This document shows positions 5,862 to 10,604 of a stretch of 10,604 nucleotides of DNA, piece by piece. Under the pieces are notes generated by a model. The model did not search any database, was not told the DNA's origin, and saw only the letters and a program-made list of their open reading frames with translations. Numbering within the stretch: the first letter of the stretch is position 1; every line of letters starts with the position of its first letter. Source of the stretch: Promethearchaeota archaeon (GTDB lineage: Archaea; Asgardarchaeota; Lokiarchaeia; Sigyniarchaeales; SOKP01); the NCBI GenBank assembly GCA_030606095.1, contig JAUWHC010000052.1, forward strand, positions 1 to 10,604, read 5' to 3'. A program made the translations under genes and the position numbers.

Positions 5862-6085
5862 GAACATTGGCATATTCGAGGACACGTATGATAACCCGTG
5901 ATTACGTGTGCAAACTTATGCAGACATCCTGAGTTTATTAATCAACAATTTACTGCATCAAAAATGGGCTCTTAATCAAGCTAAGGTAATACCGTGCGAT
6001 GAGATTCGAGTCAGCACCCAGCGTGCAGATATGATTATGCCCCAAAAGGCATAGAAATTACCGCCTAGCACGAGAGAACTTATTT
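5862..6085 (+). ncRNA. Candidate structured RNA, copy 2, with an H/ACA-like 5' hairpin
   Basis: A GC island (about 43% G+C in 5861-6080 by hand count, flanks far lower) begins at the predicted start of a clear TATA box. The 5' part forms a hairpin with H/ACA guide geometry (see separate entry). The 3' part carries the blocks shared with 361-476: AGGTAATA (5984-5991), TTCGAGTCA (6005-6013), ATTAC (6057-6061) and CACGAG plus AGAA (6069-6078). GGTAAT (5985-5990) pairs with ATTACC (6057-6062), with GCTA (5980-5983) and TAGC (6066-6069) as a possible extension. TATGCC (6036-6041) pairs with GGCATA (6048-6053). CGTGC (6022-6026) can pair with GCACG (6068-6072), crossing the first helix as in copy 1; this competes with the TAGC extension. 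The RNA is not recognisable as RNase P, SRP, tRNA or 5S RNA. The 3' end is uncertain; only a weak T-rich stretch follows (6079-6092). Confidence 0.5.
5870..5926 (+). ncRNA. H/ACA-like guide hairpin within the candidate RNA
   Basis: The lower stem GCATA (5870-5874) pairs with TATGC (5917-5921). An internal loop has seven bases per side (TTCGAGG 5875-5881 and GCAAACT 5910-5916). The upper stem ACACGTA (5882-5888) pairs with TACGTGT (5903-5909). The end loop (5889-5902) starts TGAT and ends GTGAT, a pattern suited to the K-loop bound by L7Ae. ACA stands at 5924-5926, and exactly 14 bases separate it from the upper stem, matching the 14-16 base rule for archaeal H/ACA guides. The implied target is AGUUUGC-UN-CCUCGAA, read 5' to 3'. 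The lower stem is short for the class. Gar1, part of the RNP that would use it, is encoded at 8333. Confidence 0.45.
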
Positions 6086-6199
6086 GATTTTATGGAATAA
6101 CCATTAAATGATAAATTTGTGTTAGTGTTTACTAGGCAACAATATATGCTGATTTTAAAAGTAGTATATCCTTAAATCAAAAAGAGAAAAGAGTATTCA

Positions 6200-6673
6200 T
6201 CATAAAAGGCTAATCGTATCCGAATTAAAGAGTTCTTTCAACTCTTTATTGATTTCTCCTTCCTCTGCTTGAAGGTATCGGTTTAAAATTACTGCAATCT
6301 TTGGCGAGTACTTGTTCATTATCGCTCTTACGAGCCCTATTTGAATGTTTTTATCTGAAGCAATGCATAACACTCCTTTCCCTGCTTTTATAGAAAAAAT
6401 CATCCCTTTAAAATATTCGGTGATTTGTAGGTGAATGTTTCCATAACCGAGGATGTACCCTTGTTCTTCGCCAGCGGTGAACACTGCGCCTCCAATTGCT
6501 CCAATTTTTTCAACGGAGATGTCGTCTTTTGAAGACTTTAGAATAAATTTAGCCTCGCTCACAATAGTTATTCCCGTGTCGTCTATAATTATAGCGTATT
6601 TTAAGCCTGGCGTACTATTAATAATTTCGGTTAATAATTTTTTTAAAGTGCGTTCGTCCCGAGAATAACTCAA
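6200..6673 (-). CDS. Roadblock/LC7 domain protein
   Basis: This 157-residue protein is one Roadblock/LC7 domain over about residues 8-125, with a charged C-terminal tail. The family forms dimeric platforms that bind small GTPases; in eukaryotes it includes dynein light chains and Ragulator subunits, and in bacteria MglB. Visible features: first helix LKKLLTEIINSTPGL (10-24), strand AIIIDDTGITIVSE (27-40), the helix around IGAIGGAVFTAGEEQG (57-72), strands GNIHLQITEYFKGMIFSIKA, GVLCIAS, and the closing helix IQIGLVRAIMNKY. Such genes are numerous in Asgard archaea beside many small GTPases; no GTPase gene lies here. The start must be TTG: an in-frame TAG stands three codons upstream (6680-6682). 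AAAGGT lies about nine bases before it. A TATA element at 6701-6710 predicts an almost leaderless mRNA. The partner GTPase is unknown. Confidence 0.85.
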   Translation of the reverse strand: MSYSRDERTLKKLLTEIINSTPGLKYAIIIDDTGITIVSEAKFILKSSKDDISVEKIGAIGGAVFTAGEEQGYILGYGNIHLQITEYFKGMIFSIKAGKGVLCIASDKNIQIGLVRAIMNKYSPKIAVILNRYLQAEEGEINKELKELFNSDTISLL

Positions 6674-6700
6674 TTTGTTCTACCTTTCATTTTTTAAGCA

Positions 6701-6710
6701 ATATAAATAT
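6701..6710 (-). promoter_or_regulatory. TATA box of the Roadblock gene
   Basis: ATATTTATAT on the minus strand is centred about 32 bp before the TTG start, predicting a leader of a few bases. The 8-bp palindrome AACGCGTT (6716-6723) lies just upstream, where the BRE or a regulator site would be. Confidence 0.45.
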
Positions 6711-6783
6711 TATCCAACGCGTTTTATTGTATTAAAGAATTTATTTAAAGTAAACTCTAATCATTCTTTATTAAGTTTATAGT

Positions 6784-6790
6784 AAAAAAA
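6784..6790 (-). terminator. T7 tract after the 118-residue protein gene
   Basis: Seven A on the plus strand read as T7 on the minus strand, about 60 bases past the stop codon of the gene at 6849-7205. A GCGCAA/TTGCGC inverted repeat (6839-6844 and 6861-6866) spans that stop codon. Confidence 0.35.
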
Positions 6791-6848
6791 TAAAGTTCTA
6801 TCTATAAAAATTTAATTCACTCTAAATAGTTTTATGTCGCGCAACGGA

Positions 6849-7205
6849 TTAAAATAACTCTTGCGCCCTAATCAACGTTTTTAAGGGTTTTACTCTATTT
6901 TTATTCTTTTTCGATTTTTCTAACAAAATAAATAGTTTAAACTTCTTCTCTTTATCAATATCAAACTTTAACTGAACTAAGTTTGGATCGTTTAAGATAT
7001 CCTTATTCTCCTTATTTTTGGAGATTGCCCATAAAGCTAGTTTATTCTCGTGAATCCAAAGTCTTTTTGAGATATCCGAGCCTATTGCGAATCCGTTATT
7101 ATCGGTTATTACGCCTGCTACAAAATTGGGGAAATTTTTCTTAATCCTGTGCAAGAAATAATTTACTTCAATTTGATTTATTAATCTAATATTCTCCTGT
7201 TTCAT
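6849..7205 (-). CDS. Small protein, possible truncated Roadblock-like fold
   Basis: This 118-residue protein was not recognised with certainty. It opens with an amphipathic helix (about 5-26). A strand-turn-strand follows, VAGVITDNNGFAIGSDI (29-45), close to the first hairpin of Roadblock/longin-like domains (compare AIIIDDTGITIVSE in the neighbouring protein). Then come helix ENKLALWAISKNKE, strands VQLKFDID and FKLFILLEKS, and a basic closing helix VKPLKTLIRAQELF. The order helix, two strands, helix, strands, helix fits a compact Roadblock-like domain lacking the usual central extension. There is no signal peptide, membrane segment or Cys cluster. It lies upstream of the Roadblock gene on the same strand, 175 bp away, and each seems to have its own promoter. 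The start is ATG, with a TATA element (7225-7235) placed for a leaderless mRNA. A GTPase-regulating role is speculation from fold and neighbour. Confidence 0.7.
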   Translation of the reverse strand: MKQENIRLINQIEVNYFLHRIKKNFPNFVAGVITDNNGFAIGSDISKRLWIHENKLALWAISKNKENKDILNDPNLVQLKFDIDKEKKFKLFILLEKSKKNKNRVKPLKTLIRAQELF

Positions 7206-7224
7206 TATACCTGACCTATCAAAA

Positions 7225-7235
7225 TCATATAATTG
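7225..7235 (-). promoter_or_regulatory. TATA box of the 118-residue protein gene
   Basis: AATTATATGAT on the minus strand is centred about 25 bp before the ATG, placing the transcript start at or next to the start codon. Confidence 0.4.
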
Positions 7236-7250
7236 ATAGAGTAAAATTGG

Positions 7251-7296
7251 AAAAAAAATGTCTTAAATCAGTATATTATGAAGGTATTACAAAAAA
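7251..7296 (-). terminator. Paired T-tract terminator after tfb
   Basis: On the minus strand, T6 (7291-7296) and T8 (7251-7258) follow the tfb stop codon at about 25 and 60 bases. Together they are a plausible two-step archaeal terminator separating tfb from the next gene. Confidence 0.45.
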
Positions 7297-7319
7297 GAGA
7301 GTTTGTACAAAATGAAAAA

Positions 7320-8240
7320 TTATTTTTTCTTTAAGCTAATTCCAAGATCTAAATGTTCTATAAGTTCGGAGAAGCGATTTCGAACGGTCACCTCTGTAAC
7401 TTGACTGACTTTTGCTATTTTCCTTTGAGTTCTTCGTTCTTTAGTAAGAATTGAGGCGGTATAAATTGCTGCGGCACATAGTCCCGTTGGTCCTCGACCT
7501 GAGGTTAGTCCTCTTAATTCAGCCATTTTAATTATTTTCCTTGCTGTATTTTGGCAATCTGTAGATAGTTCTAATTCAGATACAAATCGAGTAAGAAAAT
7601 CTAACGCTTTAGTTGGGTTTAAATTTAATTCTAATTCCCTTGAGATAAATCTAAAGGAACGTCCTATTTCTTTTTTATCAACACGAGCAACTTCTGCTAT
7701 CTCGTTTAATGTGCGCGGTACTTTATACCTTCTACAAGCGGCATATAAACTTGCAGCAGCAACGCCTTCAATGCTTCTTCCTCGAATAAGATGAGCTCCA
7801 ACAGCATCTCTATAGATTTTTGCAGAACATTCTCGAAGGTTTTTCTGAAGATCAAGGTTTGAAGCCATGCGATCTAATTCACTTAAGGCAAAAGTCAAGT
7901 TTCTTTCGGTTGCATCTGATACTCTAATTCTACTTTGCCACTTTCTCAAGCGATATATTTGACCTCGAATCTTAGCAGAAATCTCTTTGCCAAAGATATC
8001 CTTATTTTTCCAGTCTATCATTGTGCTTAAGCCCTTGTCGTGGATCATGTAAGTCATTGGAGCTCCTGTCCTAGTTCTTTTCTTTTTTTGATCTGCATCA
8101 AAAGCACGCCATTCAGGACCTTGATCTATATGCTTGTCTGAGTGTACTAAACCACATTCTTGACAGACTAATAAACCTCTATTTTCGTCAAATAGAATAT
8201 TTTTACCGCATTCGCTACAATTAGTTTGACTTTTTTCCAA
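7320..8240 (-). CDS. tfb: Transcription initiation factor B (TFB)
   Basis: This 306-residue archaeal homologue of eukaryotic TFIIB joins the TBP-TATA complex, contacts the BRE and recruits RNA polymerase. Zinc ribbon: Cys8, Cys11, Cys26, Cys29. The B-reader/linker follows at about 40-90, including the conserved GPEWRAFD (41-48) and RTGAPMTYMIHDKGLST. Two cyclin-like repeats cover about 107-195 and 205-298. The first contains GRSIEGVAAASLYAACR and the second GRGPTGLCAAAIYTAS. The C-terminal repeat ends with the helix-turn-helix TEVTVRNRFSELIEHL that recognises the BRE. It is full length. The start is TTG at 8240: no ATG lies between the in-frame stop at 8286-8288 and the zinc ribbon. A TAAATTAT element at 8282-8289 could be its own promoter; otherwise it is cotranscribed with gar1, 92 bp upstream. 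Confidence 0.97.
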   Translation of the reverse strand: MEKSQTNCSECGKNILFDENRGLLVCQECGLVHSDKHIDQGPEWRAFDADQKKKRTRTGAPMTYMIHDKGLSTMIDWKNKDIFGKEISAKIRGQIYRLRKWQSRIRVSDATERNLTFALSELDRMASNLDLQKNLRECSAKIYRDAVGAHLIRGRSIEGVAAASLYAACRRYKVPRTLNEIAEVARVDKKEIGRSFRFISRELELNLNPTKALDFLTRFVSELELSTDCQNTARKIIKMAELRGLTSGRGPTGLCAAAIYTASILTKERRTQRKIAKVSQVTEVTVRNRFSELIEHLDLGISLKKK

Positions 8241-8281
8241 ATCATTTTCTTCGAATGCGTTGCTTTGGTTCCAACTTGAAA

Positions 8282-8289
8282 TAATTTAC
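8282..8289 (-). promoter_or_regulatory. Possible internal TATA box of tfb
   Basis: TAAATTAT on the minus strand, between gar1 and tfb, is centred about 45 bp before the TTG start and would give a leader of about 20 bases. The similarity to the consensus is modest. Confidence 0.25.
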
Positions 8290-8332
8290 ACCTTTTTAGA
8301 TATTTCTTTTTTTTAAAAACTAATATAAAATA

Positions 8333-8581
8333 CTAGTGTATCTTAGCGTAGATATTATCATTTGGATTAAAACTTTTGTTAGGTAGTGTATTTATAGAAA
8401 TAAATGGCAAATTTATAGGTCCAAAAATTTCTTTAATATAACCAATTTCTTCGTATTTTTCCGTAAAAACAGTTTTATGAAAAATTTCTTCTAAATTTTT
8501 ATCCCACCCCTTTGCCCTAAATATGTGATGTTTCTTAGACTTCCCGAGATAGGATAGATTTAGCTTAATATATTTTTGCAA
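8333..8581 (-). CDS. gar1: H/ACA ribonucleoprotein subunit Gar1
   Basis: This 82-residue protein is close to the usual archaeal Gar1 length. Gar1 binds the Cbf5 catalytic subunit in H/ACA particles and helps load and release the rRNA substrate during guided pseudouridine formation. The fold is a small beta-barrel. The diagnostic segment IGYIKEIFGPINLPFISI (46-63) matches the family core GxVxEIFGPV-x-PYxxV. Before it come LSYLGKSKKHHIFRAKG (9-25), matching the Gar1 opening strands, and a linker NLEEIFHKTVF. The eukaryotic Gly/Arg tails are absent, as expected in archaea. gar1 directly followed by tfb is a gene order found in other archaea, which supports both calls. The start is TTG 8581: an in-frame TAG lies three codons upstream (8591-8593) and the protein has no internal Met. 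Overlap with the related Naf1 core is possible, but size and context favour Gar1. Confidence 0.9.
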   Translation of the reverse strand: MQKYIKLNLSYLGKSKKHHIFRAKGWDKNLEEIFHKTVFTEKYEEIGYIKEIFGPINLPFISINTLPNKSFNPNDNIYAKIH

Positions 8582-8599
8582 ACAACGACCCTAACTATT

Positions 8600-8614
8600 A
8601 TTTAAAATATAAAA
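8600..8614 (-). promoter_or_regulatory. Likely TATA box of gar1
   Basis: TTTTATATTTTAAAT on the minus strand is centred about 26 bp before the TTG start and predicts a leaderless transcript. A second TATA-like palindrome lies farther upstream at 8632-8643 and would give a leader of about 30 bases. Confidence 0.45.
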
Positions 8615-8631
8615 GAGAAAATTGAAAAATC

Positions 8632-8662
8632 ATATTTAAATATACCCTTTATTTAAAAAGGG
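8632..8662. repeat. Adjacent palindrome and hairpin upstream of gar1
   Basis: ATATTTAAATAT (8632-8643) is a perfect 12-bp palindrome and a TATA match on either strand. Two bases after it, CCCTTT (8645-8650) and AAAGGG (8657-8662) form an inverted repeat around ATTTAA. On the minus strand the second element sits just upstream of the TATA element, where an activator or repressor of the gar1-tfb pair might bind. Confidence 0.4.
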
Positions 8663-8846
8663 CTTACAAAAATGATTAATTTATTACAAATGTACGTTAT
8701 TTTTAAAATCTTAATAAGTGGGAAATAAGTTGGACAAATAAATAAATTATTGAATTTCGACAAAAATACAAAAATTCTTTCAATTTTTGATTACTTTCAG
8801 AAGTGAGTCCAAGAATTTCTTTTAATTGTCATCTCAATTGTATTTA

Positions 8847-9950
8847 TTAAATGAAATTTTTTTGCAACTGATATTTTATCAGACAGCTACACGAGTAGCT
8901 ATCGTCTTTTTTTAATAAACACTTAATATTTTGGGACATTACAAATTCTTTGAGAGATTTTACCATAAGTTCGTTGCATTCTCTTTTTAAGCAATTATGA
9001 ATCCCTCTTTTCGTGCCAGCTCCAGAGGGAGATGATATAATTCTAACAGAATCCAAGATAGTATTATCTTTACAAGCTTTAGTTAAACATTTAAATAAAG
9101 AATAAAACCAAGGTGGCCGATATCGGTTCTGAAACCATAAATATTCCACTAGCGTATTTTTTTGAATGTTGAGAGGGTTGATCGATATTGTATTAACCTT
9201 TAATTCAGCTAATTTTTGAACAGAACTAGCACAATCATCTATTGCTGTTTGTTCGTTTAGGAAGGGTGGTTTAAACAATAAATACACTCTCACGCCTATA
9301 TTATTTTTCTTACAAATTTGGACTGCCTTTAAAAAATCTTCGAATTTTAGTCCTTTATTTATGTATGTATTTCTAATGTAATCATTTACCGTTTCCAAAC
9401 CTATACCTACTTCGATGTACTTATTTTTTAAAATTTTTTTCATTTTTTTAAGTTTCTCACGAGTTATATAATCAACTCGAGATTCAACAACGATTTCTTT
9501 TATTTTAGGGACTTCAGCGATTCTATTATATATATATTCACGAGCATCTGAAGATATTTCGTCGTCATCGAAAAAACTTCCAGAATTAAAAATCTTGAGG
9601 ACAAAATCATCTTTATCGGTAGAAATTTCCTTGATTTTTTTTTGGAAGGCATAATCAAATTGGTTAATAATATGAATAGGGTCAATTTCTTCAATAGTAG
9701 AATCTTGAATATACCCACACATGGAACACCCTCCAGTTTCCCCTAATGCCCAACTGCATCCCTTCGTTCTTAATATAATCGTAAATTCCTTTCCTTTTTC
9801 TTTGAGCAAGCGATCCTCTTTTATCCAAAAACTTACTGGTTTATCTAATCGTTCGTTTTCAAATCTTGACTTTTTTCTAATAGTTTTAGATCTAAGTGCT
9901 TTGATTTTTTCAACGAGGAAATTATTTTCATTTAATTTTTTCGTAGACAT
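8847..9950 (-). CDS. raSEA: Archaeosine synthase radical SAM subunit RaSEA
   Basis: This is a radical SAM enzyme of 367 residues that completes archaeosine (G+) at tRNA position 15: it cleaves the lysine-modified preQ0 made by ArcS, leaving the formamidine group. The [4Fe-4S] ligands are Cys65, Cys75 and Cys78 in GCSWALGETGGCSMCGY, a C-x9-C-x2-C spacing with the CxMCGY ending that sets this group apart from ordinary CxxxCxxC enzymes. Later radical SAM barrel segments include FNSGSFFDD (about 122-130), VESRVDYIT (about 155-163), VGIGLETVND (about 181-190) and GVRVYLLFKPPFL. A Cys-rich C-terminal part (CLKREC, SYSCSC) is also present. The next gene upstream is arcS, whose end overlaps this gene by 23 bp, so translation is coupled. 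ATG 9950 is preferred; TTG 9956 also fits. Elp3-like radical SAM proteins are related, but the ArcS partner settles the call. Confidence 0.88.
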   Translation of the reverse strand: MSTKKLNENNFLVEKIKALRSKTIRKKSRFENERLDKPVSFWIKEDRLLKEKGKEFTIILRTKGCSWALGETGGCSMCGYIQDSTIEEIDPIHIINQFDYAFQKKIKEISTDKDDFVLKIFNSGSFFDDDEISSDAREYIYNRIAEVPKIKEIVVESRVDYITREKLKKMKKILKNKYIEVGIGLETVNDYIRNTYINKGLKFEDFLKAVQICKKNNIGVRVYLLFKPPFLNEQTAIDDCASSVQKLAELKVNTISINPLNIQKNTLVEYLWFQNRYRPPWFYSLFKCLTKACKDNTILDSVRIISSPSGAGTKRGIHNCLKRECNELMVKSLKEFVMSQNIKCLLKKDDSYSCSCLIKYQLQKNFI

Positions 9951-10604
9951 TTGCAATTTTACCTGTTTTTGAATTCTTTATATAATTTGAACCAACTTCT
10001 AGGTTCCCTAATCCAATTAAATTCTTTTTATCTTTGTCGAAAATAAGGGTAAAATCTTTTGGAGCGAGATTTGGACTATAACTTACTATTCCAGGACGAA
10101 ATAAGGTGTTACCCTTAATTACTTGCCCATCAAAAACGATAAAATTCGTATTTTCACTTAAAGGTAATAATTTATTCGCTCCTGAAAGATTTAATTCAAC
10201 TTGTCCCGTATTAATATTGAGTTTTCCAAGATACTGTTTATTAATCAAGTCAAATATTTCTATTTGATGCCTTCTTTCATTTTTTCTGGTCCTTATTCCA
10301 TTAGAACATACTTTTTCTCCAGCTCCCGTTCCATATTGATAATCCAATATTTTAATAAATTTACGAGTCCAACTTTTTGAAAAATTTTGATATTTAGGAA
10401 AAGGTTCTAAGGGTTTAAACGAATCTTTTAGGTCCTTAATACTGTTTTCTAAAGATTTTAAGGATTCACTGGTAGTTAGATTGTTTATAACTCCCGTAAA
10501 GTAAAATTTATTCTTTAATTTTAATCGAGCGTTATCGATAATTTTTAAGTATCCCGGTTCTTTTAAAAAACATATAATAGGTATGTCCTTATCATATTTC
10601 TCCA
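9928..10604 (-). CDS. arcS: Archaeosine synthase ArcS, C-terminal part (5' end beyond the window)
   Basis: The frame is open from the window edge to the TGA at 9928-9930, giving about 225 residues with no start in view; the gene begins outside. ArcS is a tRNA-guanine transglycosylase relative that attaches lysine to preQ0 at position 15 of tRNA, the substrate then used by RaSEA. The visible part is the C-terminal region: a linker domain (EKYDKDIPIICFLKEPGY, later LEPFPKYQNFSKSWTRKF), then the family block DYQYGTGAGEKV, then NTGQVELNLSGANKLLP, then a PUA RNA-binding domain (RPGIVSY, PKDFTLIFDKDKKNLIGLGN, GKIANVYEKI). The TTG at 10347 in front of DYQYG is an internal Leu codon, because conserved protein continues upstream. 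The catalytic domain is not in the window. The 3' end overlaps raSEA. Confidence 0.85.
   Translation of the reverse strand, partial: EKYDKDIPIICFLKEPGYLKIIDNARLKLKNKFYFTGVINNLTTSESLKSLENSIKDLKDSFKPLEPFPKYQNFSKSWTRKFIKILDYQYGTGAGEKVCSNGIRTRKNERRHQIEIFDLINKQYLGKLNINTGQVELNLSGANKLLPLSENTNFIVFDGQVIKGNTLFRPGIVSYSPNLAPKDFTLIFDKDKKNLIGLGNLEVGSNYIKNSKTGKIANVYEKIK

Larger units (their letters stand above)
5302..6199. other. Long non-coding region between convergent genes
   Basis: About 900 bp lie between the exporter operon (+) and the Roadblock gene (-). In order it holds the T10 terminator, a 17-bp TAT trinucleotide repeat (5351-5367), a decayed Lrp-gene start (5372 onward), a large imperfect inverted repeat (5421-5518), about 300 bp of plain AT-rich sequence in which nothing was seen, and a GC-rich candidate RNA (about 5862-6085). 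No open frame of convincing length or composition is present. Confidence 0.6.

Noticed and set aside
5853..5891. Short ATG frame (MMMEHWHIRGHV) at the start of the second RNA island
   Set aside because: It has only 12 codons with no continuation. The GC content is better explained by RNA structure.
5875..5916. Possible 23S rRNA target of the H/ACA-like pocket, since the complement CCUCGA and GUUUG occur near each other in the conserved peptidyl-transferase region
   Set aside because: From memory of that rRNA segment the two parts are separated by GCA, with no U at the position to be modified, so the match was not claimed.
5853..5932. Box C (ATGATGA, 5853-5859), C'-like ATGATAA (5888-5894) and box D (CTGA, 5929-5932), suggesting a C/D sRNA
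   Set aside because: The gap from the C'-like box to box D is 34 bases instead of about 12, no good terminal stem joins the ends, and the C box lies before the transcript start predicted by the TATA box. The same bases form the H/ACA-like stems instead.
5862..6085. RNase P RNA or SRP RNA as the identity of the second GC island
   Set aside because: No GAGGAAA-type conserved region I or SRP helix-8 motif is present. A weak likeness of ATAGAAATTACC to the RNase P 3' core (ACAGAA) is not enough, and a second copy of the domain occurs at 361.
9500..9972. Overlapping frames of 72 and 83 codons inside raSEA and across its start
   Set aside because: They are alternative readings of a conserved radical SAM gene, with no family similarity of their own.
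9928..10347. A separate 139-residue PUA protein starting at TTG 10347
   Set aside because: The frame continues upstream without a stop to the window edge and encodes further ArcS-like sequence, so this is an internal codon of arcS.

Overview
The window looks like a piece of a low-GC archaeal chromosome, most likely an Asgard (Lokiarchaeia-like) archaeon. The evidence is a transcription factor B gene, archaeal TATA boxes placed so that many mRNAs would be nearly leaderless, ribosomal protein eS26 (typical of TACK/Asgard archaea and eukaryotes), a Roadblock/LC7 protein with a second possible one beside it, and the archaea-specific tRNA enzymes ArcS and RaSEA. No mobile element, CRISPR array, tRNA or rRNA gene was seen. 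The species assignment is inference.

Layout. 1-659 has no convincing protein gene but holds a structured-RNA candidate (about 361-500, + strand). 660-2396 carries three minus-strand genes: eS26, a CDP-alcohol phosphatidyltransferase and TrmY. A 97-bp divergent spacer separates trmY from a tandem-domain Lrp/AsnC-type regulator (2494-3426, +). Next comes a 318-bp spacer with two perfect palindromes, then a two-gene ABC-2 exporter (3745-5301, +) ending at a T10 terminator. 5302-6199 is a long non-coding stretch holding a decayed copy of the start of the Lrp gene, a large imperfect inverted repeat and a GC-rich structured-RNA candidate (about 5862-6085, +). From 6200 to the end everything is on the minus strand: a Roadblock/LC7 protein, a short possible Roadblock relative, tfb, gar1, raSEA, and the 3' part of arcS running off the window edge.

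How the genes fit together. Much of the window concerns RNA modification and gene expression: TrmY (m1-pseudouridine at tRNA position 54), ArcS and RaSEA (archaeosine at tRNA position 15), Gar1 (H/ACA pseudouridylation RNP), eS26 (small ribosomal subunit) and TFB (transcription initiation). gar1 followed by tfb is a gene order found in other archaea. arcS and raSEA overlap and act in consecutive steps. The Lrp-type regulator is the natural candidate to control itself, the divergent trmY, or the exporter.

Most notable observation: the two non-coding GC islands share four short blocks in the same order, and both can be folded by hand into the same pseudoknot topology with different stem sequences. 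They therefore look like two copies of one unrecognised RNA family. The second copy also begins with a hairpin whose geometry matches an archaeal H/ACA guide unit. All pairings and identities were found by eye and have not been computed.
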